From a virus: 64,000 nt of DNA. The notes below the pieces were generated by a model, which did not search any database, had not been told where the DNA came from, and saw only the letters and a program-made list of their open reading frames with translations. The stretch lies in the IMG/VR virus record IMGVR_UViG_3300035703_000010, positions 1 to 64,000 of that record. The stretch is one strand, 5' to 3'. Each line of letters opens with the position of its first letter. Positions within the stretch are counted from its first letter, which is position 1. Positions 28,140 to 36,745 of this stretch are shown piece after piece. Position numbers and translations under genes: made by a program.

Positions 28140-28892
28140 TTAATAATTTGAAACTTGTTCCACTTTTAATTTATTGTAATGTTTTTTTACCGCCTGCATC
28201 GAAGTAGTTAATTGTTTAGGACTCAAGCCAGATAGTTCTCTTATGTATAGAAGAATTGCGCTTTTATTTAAGATGTCAATGTCATTAATATTTTCAAATA
28301 TCGTTATAACTGAATTGATACAAAGCAATTCATTTTCAACTTTTACTCTAGATCGTATCTCATACATCATCTTTAATATTTCTGCAATGTTTTCAGAATT
28401 TTCTAAGAAGTAATCTTGAGATGGAATCATTCTTCTTTCTTCTACGACTTGAATTTCTGAGGTGCTTAATCCTTTCGGATCATCTATGCTGACATCTCTT
28501 CTTCCTCTTTGCACCTTTTGTTTTGTCTTTATGATCAACCAGTTTTTTGCGACGACGTTAAAATAAGAAAACGCATTTGTACCCATGTCTGGATTAAATT
28601 TATGAATCGTTTCAAAAAGAAAATTAACGCAATCATTCTTTAAATCTTCGTACGTGTCATGAAGGCCACTAAACTTGTGAATGTTGATTAAATTTTCTAC
28701 AAGCTTTTCGAATGCAGGTAATATTTTTTCAACATAAAGCTTTTCTCTTACTTTACGATCTGAAGATTTTTGAAATTCCACGATTGCTTCTTGAGTTTCA
28801 TTCGTAAAATAAAACTTTGGATTTTGTGGATCCGCTTTTACTTCTTCGTTTTTTAATTTTTTGTTATTTCTTTTATTTTTTCCAGTCGTCAC
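28140..28892 (-). CDS. Late transcription sigma factor, T4 gp55-like
   Basis: A 250-residue divergent sigma factor that would direct host RNA polymerase to late phage promoters. Residues 55-125 match the gp55/sigma region 2 pattern: FEKLVENLINIHKFSG, then YEDLKNDCVNFLFETIHKFN, then NAFSYFNVVAKNWLIIKTK. The N-terminus is basic. Two exact TATAAATA octamers in the window are its likely targets. It starts at GTG 28892, overlapping the previous stop by four bases (GTGA), which couples it to the membrane-helix protein upstream. In T4, gp55 works with the sliding clamp and gp33; neither is in this window. Confidence 0.8.
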   Translation of the reverse strand: MTTGKNKRNNKKLKNEEVKADPQNPKFYFTNETQEAIVEFQKSSDRKVREKLYVEKILPAFEKLVENLINIHKFSGLHDTYEDLKNDCVNFLFETIHKFNPDMGTNAFSYFNVVAKNWLIIKTKQKVQRGRRDVSIDDPKGLSTSEIQVVEERRMIPSQDYFLENSENIAEILKMMYEIRSRVKVENELLCINSVITIFENINDIDILNKSAILLYIRELSGLSPKQLTTSMQAVKKHYNKLKVEQVSNY

Positions 28893-29194
28893 GATATCAT
28901 CCCATCTTCTTTTTCTTTTTCAAAAGGTACAATGACTTTGTTTGCAATTAATAACATAGCCTCTCTAGCGTTTTTTACATCTTTTACCATTGATATAACG
29001 ACTGGATCATCGAATAATACAGGAGATTTTAGATGCCTAGATACGTCTTGATAAGATTTATCTATAATGTCTAAAGATTCTTCTATTTGCGACCCTATCT
29101 CATCTATTTGCTCTACTAACTTTAACGATTTTTTTATCATCGTTAGTAGCGAAAACAATGTAATGAGATTTGTTATTAGTAAAAGATATATCAT
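28889..29194 (-). CDS. Small membrane-anchored helical protein
   Basis: A 101-residue protein with one N-terminal transmembrane helix (residues 2-19) followed by a probable coiled coil (22-55) and a second helix ending KNAREAMLLIANKVIVPFEKE. Function unknown. Both ends overlap neighbours by four bases (glycosyltransferase upstream, sigma gene downstream), so it is translated as part of the chain that joins the glycan genes to the late tail genes. Confidence 0.6.
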   Translation of the reverse strand: MIYLLLITNLITLFSLLTMIKKSLKLVEQIDEIGSQIEESLDIIDKSYQDVSRHLKSPVLFDDPVVISMVKDVKNAREAMLLIANKVIVPFEKEKEDGMIS

Positions 29195-30351
29195 GTTAAA
29201 TATTTCGAAAGTTTTTCATCATAAATCTTTGAAATTTGAGAATGGCTATACAGCTCAATTATTTTTTTTGAACCTTGTTCAGCCCATTCTTTTGGCGCAT
29301 TTGGAGCGCTTTTAAATTTTAAGATTTTTTTCTTAAAATCTTTTTCAACGGCTTCTGCCCATTTTGCATTTTTTACAAATATCTTTTCATCGACTCTACT
29401 TTGGTGTATTTGCTTAAGTTCATAATCTACATTTATGAACTTAGTATGATTCATAAAGTCCATATGTCCAGACCACCCAGTAGCGATGACAGGAAGACCA
29501 GATGCAGCTGCTTCTAGAAGAGGTAATCCATATCCTTCTCCTCTAGTTAAAGAAACTAAAGCTTTTATCTTTGGATGTTTATAAAGTGCAGATACGTCTT
29601 CATCGTTCATATCTCCATGAAGCAAATAAAATTTTGGAAATTGAGTTTTTCTTACTTCTTTAAGAAGAGCTTCTAAGTTTCTTAAAACAATATTTTTGTC
29701 TATCTTCGTATTTCTGCCTGCGTTTGTTTTTATTACTATTCCAACATCTTCATCTTTAGAAAATGTTTCACAAATCCACTTAATGGTAAAAAGTAAGTTT
29801 TTTCTATCATTATATGGATTGTTTCCGGTCATTTGTCCAAACAACAAAAAGTTAAATGAAGTCTTGATATTCGACAAGTCTATTTCTTTTTTAGACGTTA
29901 AAATTTCTTCTGGAAATGATTCAGGTATTATGTACGATGGTGTTTGTAACTCTGCTGAGTTTTGCAAACTTTGCAATGAATGTTTAGAAGGAACAACTAT
30001 GCAAGACATTTTATTGCAGTTTGAAACCCAAGATGGATTTGCTATATCCGTTTCAACTGCTGCAGTAATTCCAATGTTTGTTTTGCACAGATTTGGATCC
30101 CACTCATTCGGTAGTTGTAGCTGGATTGAAACGTCTGCTCTATAATCAGGATTAACTGTTCTTTCCATTATTTTTGAAATAAGACCATTGTCTTTATTTC
30201 TATCTAAAATCCATGGCGTGTCTCCCCATGGAGTTAATAAAAACTTAACATCTATATCATTTCTAGACAACAACCATTTTGCTACTTGTCTACTATGAAC
30301 GCCATATCCAGATTGAGTTAAAGCAGGCCCTCTAAAAATTACTTTTTTCAT
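29191..30351 (-). CDS. Glycosyltransferase, GT-B fold (GT4-like)
   Basis: A 386-residue glycosyltransferase. It begins RGPALTQSGYGVHSRQVAKWL, the acceptor-side N-terminal motif of GT4-type enzymes. The C-terminal donor site has RGEGYGLPLLEAAASGLPVIATGWSGH (about residues 270-296), the usual EGxGLPxLEAxAxGxPVI signature. The nucleotide-sugar donor and acceptor cannot be read from sequence. It is the glycan gene nearest the late sigma and tail genes, with only a three-base gap to the next glycosyltransferase upstream. Confidence 0.85.
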   Translation of the reverse strand: MKKVIFRGPALTQSGYGVHSRQVAKWLLSRNDIDVKFLLTPWGDTPWILDRNKDNGLISKIMERTVNPDYRADVSIQLQLPNEWDPNLCKTNIGITAAVETDIANPSWVSNCNKMSCIVVPSKHSLQSLQNSAELQTPSYIIPESFPEEILTSKKEIDLSNIKTSFNFLLFGQMTGNNPYNDRKNLLFTIKWICETFSKDEDVGIVIKTNAGRNTKIDKNIVLRNLEALLKEVRKTQFPKFYLLHGDMNDEDVSALYKHPKIKALVSLTRGEGYGLPLLEAAASGLPVIATGWSGHMDFMNHTKFINVDYELKQIHQSRVDEKIFVKNAKWAEAVEKDFKKKILKFKSAPNAPKEWAEQGSKKIIELYSHSQISKIYDEKLSKYLT

Positions 30352-30354
30352 TTT

Positions 30355-31599
30355 TCAAACCTCTGTAAGATTCCAGCTTTTGTATTTTTCGCTCCAGCTT
30401 TCGCATAAATCCGTCAAAGTTTCATCCCATTGTAAGATGACATTTTCGATATTGTAATCTTTTTGTGCATGTTCAAATGCTCTTTGACCAATTGATTTTC
30501 TTTTTTCAGGACCCCATTCATACATCTTCATAAACGCGTTTGTTAAAGATTCATGCGTGACATAATCTTCATAAATGTAAGGAACTAATTGATTTCCTAC
30601 AAGAGAGCTTGCATCAGGAGTTAGTGCAATTCCATATTGCTCACCAGTTTCATGATCTTCAACTTGTCGAGTCAAACCACCAGTTTTTATTGCTATAATT
30701 GGTTTTCCACACATCATTGCTTCTAATGTTGATAACCCAAATCCTTCATTACAGCTACGGTTTACAACCGTGTCGCAAGCGTTGTATAACTTGTTCATGT
30801 CTTTAAATTCTATTCTATCTTTTGAAAATACTACATGATCTCTTAGTCCCAACATTTCTACGACATGAAATAAATTTGGTCCTTCAGGATCTAACGGTTC
30901 AGTGTGCATTATTAATGTTGCTTTTGTATGACCGTGCTTTTCTCTTAATTGGTCAATGAACTTTTTCCAAGAAACGAGTATATCTGATGGCATTTTTCTA
31001 CGAGCATTTCTTGAAACGAATAACGCAGTAAAATGATCAACTTTTTCTTTTCCTAACAATGAAGACTTATATTTTTTTTGTTCTTCTTCAGGAAGAGGAT
31101 GATAGATTTCTTTAGGAATTGCATGAGGAATATAATTCGTTTTTTCAGGAAATCTTGAATGTACCATTTCATATGTTGGCCAATTAATACAATTTATTAA
31201 ATCGGTAGATTCATACAAAACTTTATTAAACTCTGGCCAAGGATAGTTATCCCATAGATGGTTATATGCTATTGGGCACACTTGATGAATTTCATCTTCC
31301 ATTTCCCAAACCCAAATAAAAAATCTTGGATCTGTAAAAAGCAATAAAACGTCGGGTTTTTCTGTAGCTAAAACCTGACGTAACATATTTCTATCTCCAA
31401 ATCCATTAGTGGGTTTGATTATAAAATCGTCGTTAACTACGACAGTTCTATAATCTTCATGTTTAACAGCTCCTCCAAAACACTTAAACTTCCATTTTCC
31501 AGTTGCGATTAATCCGTGAATTAACCACCTAGCTTGTGTACCTACGCCGCTTGAACTTAACGGATGGTCTGAAAGCATTAATACTGTTTTTTTCTGCAT
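30355..31599 (-). CDS. Glycosyltransferase, GT-B fold (GT4-like)
   Basis: A 414-residue glycosyltransferase. The N-terminal domain starts MLSDHPLSSSGVGTQARWL; the donor-binding domain has CNEGFGLSTLEAMMCGKPIIAIKTGG (about residues 283-308). Also present is RNARRKMPSDIL, matching the R-x-x-x-K/R loop typical of the family. Donor and acceptor are unknown. It is separated from the nuclease gene by about 38 bases. Confidence 0.85.
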   Translation of the reverse strand: MQKKTVLMLSDHPLSSSGVGTQARWLIHGLIATGKWKFKCFGGAVKHEDYRTVVVNDDFIIKPTNGFGDRNMLRQVLATEKPDVLLLFTDPRFFIWVWEMEDEIHQVCPIAYNHLWDNYPWPEFNKVLYESTDLINCINWPTYEMVHSRFPEKTNYIPHAIPKEIYHPLPEEEQKKYKSSLLGKEKVDHFTALFVSRNARRKMPSDILVSWKKFIDQLREKHGHTKATLIMHTEPLDPEGPNLFHVVEMLGLRDHVVFSKDRIEFKDMNKLYNACDTVVNRSCNEGFGLSTLEAMMCGKPIIAIKTGGLTRQVEDHETGEQYGIALTPDASSLVGNQLVPYIYEDYVTHESLTNAFMKMYEWGPEKRKSIGQRAFEHAQKDYNIENVILQWDETLTDLCESWSEKYKSWNLTEV

Positions 31600-31637
31600 G
31601 TCGTTATATTACTAACTTTTGAAAAATTTGTAATATT

Positions 31638-32456
31638 TTAAGTGCAGTGTTCACTATTTTTAAATTCACACCACGTACAAGCATCTCTATTCTTTAGAGC
31701 GATACCTCTTTTTACTGAGGTTATCATATTGCTAACAACTTTTAAAGATCGTTTAATAGGAACTTCTCCAAGCGAAACCGAGAACAATTCGCAATGTTCG
31801 CCTGGCTTCGCAGACTTTTTTAACAACACGAATCCACAACGTACATCTTTAACTGGGACATTGGGATGTTTTTGACACCAATAGTTTTTATAAAGCGCCA
31901 ACTGCGCCTTGACCATATCATCGGATCGTTTTTCACGAAACCAACCACGGGCGGTTGTCTTCCAGTCTAGGATCCAGTAAATAGTCTCTCCTCGCTTACC
32001 CTTAGCTTTAATGACACCGTCAATAAACCCCTTGAAAGCATGCGGATGATTCTCTACGGCTTCGTAGAGCTGATGTTCTGCGTCAACGACTTCCCATTCT
32101 GGAAAAGTATCGTCTAAAAACTTTGGAACTTCCGATAAAATAATTTCAGCTTCAACTTTAGCTTTAGATAATGACTGTTTACTAAAGTCTTGATTTCCTT
32201 CATGCTGTGCCCATGCTTTTTCCATGTGCTCAAAAGCAATTTCAAATTTCATTTCTCTAGTCAATAGATAATGTTCGCATGAAGCATGTACTGCAGTTCC
32301 AAATTCAAGAACAGGAGATGGTTTCGAAAGGTCAATTTTTTTGATATGGATAAGATTGTGTCTATACGAACACTCTTTCCATAGCTTAATTTCTGAAAAT
32401 GAAACATGAGGTTTACCAGTAGGTAATACCTCAAAAGGGGGTGTTACTTCTTGCAT
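31638..32456 (-). CDS. RecB/Cas4-like PD-(D/E)XK nuclease with Fe-S cysteines
   Basis: A 272-residue nuclease. Seen: SFSEIKLWKECSYRHNL near the start (Cys29), FGTAVHASCEHYL, the catalytic acid in FKGFIDGVI, then ILDWKTT as the DxK motif and an AQLALYKNYW-like helix. The C-terminus has Cys260, Cys263 and Cys271. One early and three late Cys is the Fe-S arrangement of Cas4/AddB-type nucleases. Such enzymes process DNA ends in recombination, replication or host DNA breakdown. It is the only DNA enzyme inside the glycan cluster. Its start codon lies in the loop of a strong hairpin. Confidence 0.85.
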   Translation of the reverse strand: MQEVTPPFEVLPTGKPHVSFSEIKLWKECSYRHNLIHIKKIDLSKPSPVLEFGTAVHASCEHYLLTREMKFEIAFEHMEKAWAQHEGNQDFSKQSLSKAKVEAEIILSEVPKFLDDTFPEWEVVDAEHQLYEAVENHPHAFKGFIDGVIKAKGKRGETIYWILDWKTTARGWFREKRSDDMVKAQLALYKNYWCQKHPNVPVKDVRCGFVLLKKSAKPGEHCELFSVSLGEVPIKRSLKVVSNMITSVKRGIALKNRDACTWCEFKNSEHCT

Positions 32457-32474
32457 TTAACGATAGTAACACCC
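32439..32474 (-). promoter_or_regulatory. Hairpin enclosing the nuclease start codon (candidate translational operator)
   Basis: On the minus strand GGGTGTTACT (32474-32465) pairs perfectly with AGTAACACCC (32448-32439) across a 16-base loop that contains the ATG (32456-32454). The Shine-Dalgarno-like AAGAGGG (32478-32472) runs into the 5' arm. Folding would hide ribosome access, as in T4 autoregulated mRNAs such as gene 43. Pairing is seen; regulation is inferred. Confidence 0.5.
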
Positions 32475-32488
32475 TCTTAATTGTTAGT

Positions 32489-33454
32489 TCAAACTTTAGG
32501 TTTCTTTGAGATTGCTCTACCTACTAGCTTTTCCCAATCTCTTTGTGGACGAACTTCCATGTTTTTGTGCCAAGCGCCATTCATTACTTTTGGATCTACT
32601 CCAAGCGTCTTTGCAATGCTAATCAAAGCGTTAATATCTTTAACAAAGCAGCTTCCTCCGAAACCGAAAGCAGGTTCTCCTGTATCATCTGCAGGCATTG
32701 GACCAGGAACTTTCCAATGCGAATTTCCTAGTCGCTTGTCTAAGGTCGCGTACTCAATTACTTTATCATAATCGATATTTGCTCCTGAAGAGTCTAAAGC
32801 TTGACAAATTTGATAAAACTCGTTTGCAAGAGCGACTTTGACAGCAAGATGAATGTTGGTAACATATTTTACCATTTCTGCTGTTGTTGATGAAGTTTTG
32901 ATAATTGGAACATTTGGAAATGCTGATTCAAAAACTTGCTTAACTTTGTTAATCCAAGGACGAGGGCCTCCAAGGATAATTCTGTTTTGATTTCGCATGT
33001 CATCGACTGCATTTGCTTCTGTTAAAAATTCTGGATTAAAAATCACTTTCAATCCAGTTTCAGCAAACTTTTTATTCCACATTTCTACTGAGCCTGGTGG
33101 AACGGTTGATTTGACGACTGCAATTCTTTCGCCTGGTACTGCGGCTAATTCTTTTAAAGCACCTTCGACGATGCTAAGATCGGCAGAGCCATCCTCAAAC
33201 ATAGGTGTAGGAAGGCACACAAAATAAACTTTAGAAAAGCCCGGTGTTCCACCTTCCTCATTATCTCCGATTAATTCTGCAATAGACCCAGGATAACCAG
33301 CAGCTGAATCTCCATGAGAAGGTAAAGATCCTTTAGCATATTTGCCTGCTTTGTCATAAGCATATACATCAAATCCGCGTTCTGAGAAAACAGTCGTAAG
33401 AGATCCTCCTACGAACCCTTGACCAATTACAGCGATAGATTTATTTTTTTTCAT
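32489..33454 (-). CDS. UDP-glucose 6-dehydrogenase-like, C-terminally short
   Basis: A 321-residue member of the UDP-glucose/GDP-mannose dehydrogenase family, which oxidises the nucleotide sugar to a uronic acid using two NAD+. Seen: the Rossmann motif VIGQGFVGGSL (9-19), STVPPGS, FNPEFLTEANAVDD, and the active-site FGGSCFVKD with Cys269. The protein ends about 50 residues after that Cys, whereas usual enzymes run 390-450 with a C-terminal UDP-binding domain. That domain is missing here, so either it is supplied otherwise, the substrate differs, or the enzyme is altered. One sampled 60-base line (32641) is 48% G+C, well above its neighbours, which hints at separate acquisition. Confidence 0.82.
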   Translation of the reverse strand: MKKNKSIAVIGQGFVGGSLTTVFSERGFDVYAYDKAGKYAKGSLPSHGDSAAGYPGSIAELIGDNEEGGTPGFSKVYFVCLPTPMFEDGSADLSIVEGALKELAAVPGERIAVVKSTVPPGSVEMWNKKFAETGLKVIFNPEFLTEANAVDDMRNQNRIILGGPRPWINKVKQVFESAFPNVPIIKTSSTTAEMVKYVTNIHLAVKVALANEFYQICQALDSSGANIDYDKVIEYATLDKRLGNSHWKVPGPMPADDTGEPAFGFGGSCFVKDINALISIAKTLGVDPKVMNGAWHKNMEVRPQRDWEKLVGRAISKKPKV

Positions 33455-33486
33455 AGATTTTTATATAATCTAAAAAATGCTAAAGT

Positions 33487-34389
33487 TCATTTGATGACGT
33501 TGATAATGGATTTCCATCCTTCATCATTTCTGATAAACTCAACTGAAGAATTTATTTTTTCTTGAGTTTCTTCAACGTTATCAAGAGTTTTTGTTATTAA
33601 ATCCAAGGACTCTTCAAAACTTTTATAAGTCAAAATTGAAGAAATATTATTTGTGTAATTCACACATTCTTCCTCATAATCCCTAATGCTTATGCATCCT
33701 CGTGAAGCAGCTTCTATGTCTTTAACCCATAACGCGTTTGCTGATATTTTATTCGAATTTACAACCCATTCTACTTGTTCGTTGTGTATAAAAATTTTTA
33801 TTTTAGATAAATTTTGTAAAAAGCCGTTATAAGATGATTGTTGCAAAATCGTAACGTTAATATTTTTTGATTTTAAAAAATCAAAAAACTTTTTTCTATA
33901 AGGGTGAATTTGTCCACAAAATCCAACGTCAATTTCTCTATCCTTCCAAGCAGGATCAGAAGAACAATACTCTGGTAAAACCCACATTTTTACAAACGTA
34001 GATTTCATACCTTTATCGATGATAAAGTTACTCCACCATTTTGAAGTATTTAAAAACGATTTAACATTTAGTTCATTATAAATTTTTTGATACGATCCTT
34101 TGTAACGAGAATCATCTTTAAAAGATTCCCAAGGATCTTGTTCATATACGAATATTTCTTGATTGTTAAGATACTTTTTTACTAAAGAAATATTATTGTA
34201 CAGAGTTCTTAGTTTTAAACATGATAAAAACTTATCAGCATGAGGCAAACTTTTTCCTGAGGCTACGTCGGAAATAGTACTAAAACTAAGATTAGTTTCA
34301 TCTTGCAACGTTTTAAATAACTGATGTTGAAAACAATTGCTTTTTACATATTGGTAATCATCAATAATTACGTGAAGATTTAATTTCAT
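33487..34389 (-). CDS. Putative glycosyltransferase, CgeB/GT-B-like
   Basis: A 300-residue protein with the single-half GT-B look of CgeB-like proteins. It has EIDVGFCGQIHPYRKKFFDFLKS (residues about 156-178), a start of the C-terminal Rossmann half, followed by SANALWVKDIEAASRGCISIRD, matching the donor-site pattern in which a protein is marked and replaced. No classical EGxGLP motif is present. Its start lies inside the previous gene, overlapping by 29 bases. Glycosyltransferase function is likely by family and context but not certain. Confidence 0.62.
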   Translation of the reverse strand: MKLNLHVIIDDYQYVKSNCFQHQLFKTLQDETNLSFSTISDVASGKSLPHADKFLSCLKLRTLYNNISLVKKYLNNQEIFVYEQDPWESFKDDSRYKGSYQKIYNELNVKSFLNTSKWWSNFIIDKGMKSTFVKMWVLPEYCSSDPAWKDREIDVGFCGQIHPYRKKFFDFLKSKNINVTILQQSSYNGFLQNLSKIKIFIHNEQVEWVVNSNKISANALWVKDIEAASRGCISIRDYEEECVNYTNNISSILTYKSFEESLDLITKTLDNVEETQEKINSSVEFIRNDEGWKSIINVIK

Positions 34390-35089
34390 TTAGTATTAAT
34401 TCCTTTGAATAATTTTTAATAGAAAAATTAAATGCATTTTGAAAATCATCATCAGAATAGTCTACATCATTATATTTTGATGAAAGATTAAATCCTAATA
34501 AACATAAACCTCTTATTTTATCGAAGTTATTTTTTTGCCAAGCATCATAAACTTTGTTGAAAATATCTGACTGATTTTTTTTGCCTCTATGAAACCCATA
34601 GTGAAATGCTTGTTTATCTGAAGGAAACCAACAATGCATTCCAGCGGGTATTAATTCTTTAGGAAGTTCATTTCCTCTAATAACAATGTTATGTCCAGAA
34701 TCTGCTCGATCTGGATATAACTTGTTTACTTTTGTTGATACGTTCACTGTATTTCTTAAACATGTGAGTCCGTATATTAGGCTATCGGTCATGTAATCAT
34801 GAAGCCATGCTTGAACTCCAGTTAGCTTATTATTAATTTTAAAAAGTTCAGCAAATGTTTTTATAACTAAATTGTGAGACAATATTGTGTCTGCATCTAC
34901 TTTTAAAAAAAGATCATAATCTTTTTTTGATTTATTCCATTCTAAAAAAAGCTTTTCATGTGCTTCTTTTTCAGGCAAGTTAGAAACAACATAATGAAAT
35001 GTTTGAACATCTATTTGAGAAGCTATCGATTCCTTGCATTTCTCAAATTCATTTTCTCCACACTCCATCGTTCCTACAAAAACTTTCAT
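34361..35089 (-). CDS. GT2-like glycosyltransferase
   Basis: A 242-residue GT-A type protein. It has KVFVGTMECGENEFEKCKESI at the start and LFLKVDADTILS around residues 62-73, where DAD is the metal and nucleotide-binding motif. The region AGMHCWFPSDKQAFHYGFHRG gives the later acceptor side with conserved His residues. Donor unknown. Confidence 0.7.
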   Translation of the reverse strand: MKVFVGTMECGENEFEKCKESIASQIDVQTFHYVVSNLPEKEAHEKLFLEWNKSKKDYDLFLKVDADTILSHNLVIKTFAELFKINNKLTGVQAWLHDYMTDSLIYGLTCLRNTVNVSTKVNKLYPDRADSGHNIVIRGNELPKELIPAGMHCWFPSDKQAFHYGFHRGKKNQSDIFNKVYDAWQKNNFDKIRGLCLLGFNLSSKYNDVDYSDDDFQNAFNFSIKNYSKELILNEIKSSRNY

Positions 35090-35107
35090 TTATTTCTCCA
35101 AATAAAA

Positions 35108-35599
35108 TTATAAAATTTTGTACATACAAATTTGATCAAAAAATTTTTCATCTCTGTATAAAGAAGAAATTAATTTACCTTCTTCTATAAACCCAAGATT
35201 TTTATATACTCTTTGACCTATTAGATTGTATTCTGCTGTCGTTAAACTTACTCTATGAAGTCCGATCTCTTTACAATAATCTAACATTAACGACCACATG
35301 AATTTTGCATATCCTTTACCTCTAAAATTTTTATGAATATCTGCTCCTAATATGCAATTTCTATTAGTAAAATCTATATTGTAAAATTTAGTAAATCCTA
35401 CTCTTTCAGAATTTATTTCAAATATTTTTCTTTTTTGAGAATTATCTTTTGATATTTTTTCCCACCAAGATAAATGTTGATTTAAAGTTATAGGATTTGG
35501 ATTGGTTAAATTTTTTAAAACTTCTGGATCATTGTGTAATTCAACTAACCATTCATGGTCGCCATGATTAATCTCTCTTAATATCATGTTTTGTTGCAT
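35108..35599 (-). CDS. GNAT acetyltransferase, PseH-like
   Basis: A 163-residue GNAT enzyme with the acetyl-CoA loop motif RGKGYA (near residue 97) after LGADIHKNF, and the C-terminal pattern NLIGQRVYKNLGFIEEGKL typical of PseH/RimJ-type sugar or protein N-acetyltransferases. It follows the aminotransferase by three bases and the dehydratase before that, the same order as pseB-pseC-pseH. In that pathway it would acetylate the 4-amino group of a UDP-4-amino-4,6-dideoxy sugar. Context makes the sugar assignment more likely than protein acetylation. Confidence 0.78.
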   Translation of the reverse strand: MQQNMILREINHGDHEWLVELHNDPEVLKNLTNPNPITLNQHLSWWEKISKDNSQKRKIFEINSERVGFTKFYNIDFTNRNCILGADIHKNFRGKGYAKFMWSLMLDYCKEIGLHRVSLTTAEYNLIGQRVYKNLGFIEEGKLISSLYRDEKFFDQICMYKIL

Positions 35600-35602
35600 A
35601 TG

Positions 35603-36742
35603 TCATTTTTTAGATAATTTTATTGTTAGATTTGCGATGTAAGTTATGTCATCTTCATTTAACCACCATCCGCATGGCAAAGAAAATTGATAAGAAGAAA
35701 ATTCTCTAACTCCAGGTAAATTAGATTTAAATTTTTTAAAAGTAGTGTAGTCATCGTTAGGAACGTGTACAACACCAGCTTGAATTCCTTCTTTATTTAA
35801 CTTTTCTAATAGTTCATCTCTAGAAATTTTTTTATTTTTTAATTTCATGGTATAAACCCACGACGATGATTCAGAAAGACTAGGCTTCTTTGCAGGAATT
35901 ACATCTTTGCTTTTACTAAATAGTTTATCATATAAAGCAGAATTTTGTTTATGTTTATTGATAATGAAATCGATATAAGGAAGTTGTGATAATCCAACTG
36001 CTGCAGTTAGATTATTCATATTAAATTTGTATCCAGCTTCTAATATGTCGACGTCCCATTGTTGACCCTTCCAATTTCCTTTTGAGTCTTTTGCAAAATC
36101 TCTATCTAATCCAAACCATTTTAAAGATTTTGACTTTTTATAATCATTTTCGTCTAAACAAACTAATGCCCCACCATCTCCAGTTGTTATGTGTTTAATT
36201 GCTTGAAAACTATAACAAGTAAAATCTGCGTAATTATGAATTTGCGAATTGTTATAACGAGATCCAAACGCATGAGCTGCATCTAAAATTAGTTTTATAT
36301 TTTTTTCTTTGCAAATTTTACTTAGTTCTAAAAGTTCAGGTGGAGTTCCTGCCCAAGCTACAGCCATAACTGCTTTTGTTTTGTCAGTAATTTTTTTTGC
36401 AACATCGGCTGGATCAATCATTCCATGATCTGGGTTTATATCCGCCCAAATTATATTTGCACCAATAGTATGAATTGGAGTATTAGTAGCTACGCAAGTC
36501 ATTGGAGTCGTGATGACTTCATCACCTTGTTGAACTCCAGCTAATTTTAAAGCTAGAGTTAAAGCAGAAGTGCAACTATTAACTAATATTAGTTTATTAG
36601 TTTCAAATATTTCTTGCATTTTTTGAGTTAGCTCAGTGACTTGAATTCCTTCATTAATGAATCCTGATTCTAATACATCTTTAATTTTTTCTAAAGATTC
36701 TTTTACTGGTATATGAACTTTAAAAAGAGGATAGCTTTTCAT
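35603..36742 (-). CDS. DegT/DnrJ/EryC1 sugar aminotransferase, PseC-like
   Basis: A 379-residue PLP-dependent aminotransferase. Seen: VNSCTSALTLALKLAGVQQGDEVITTPMT (PLP phosphate-binding region), LILDAAHAFGSRY with the Asp contacting the PLP nitrogen, and SFQAIKHITTGDGGALVC where the Lys forms the Schiff base. Length fits the family. Its likely role is transfer of an amino group to C4 of the keto sugar made by the adjacent dehydratase. Only three bases separate the genes on each side. Confidence 0.88.
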   Translation of the reverse strand: MKSYPLFKVHIPVKESLEKIKDVLESGFINEGIQVTELTQKMQEIFETNKLILVNSCTSALTLALKLAGVQQGDEVITTPMTCVATNTPIHTIGANIIWADINPDHGMIDPADVAKKITDKTKAVMAVAWAGTPPELLELSKICKEKNIKLILDAAHAFGSRYNNSQIHNYADFTCYSFQAIKHITTGDGGALVCLDENDYKKSKSLKWFGLDRDFAKDSKGNWKGQQWDVDILEAGYKFNMNNLTAAVGLSQLPYIDFIINKHKQNSALYDKLFSKSKDVIPAKKPSLSESSSWVYTMKLKNKKISRDELLEKLNKEGIQAGVVHVPNDDYTTFKKFKSNLPGVREFSSYQFSLPCGWWLNEDDITYIANLTIKLSKK

Positions 36743-36745
36743 TTT

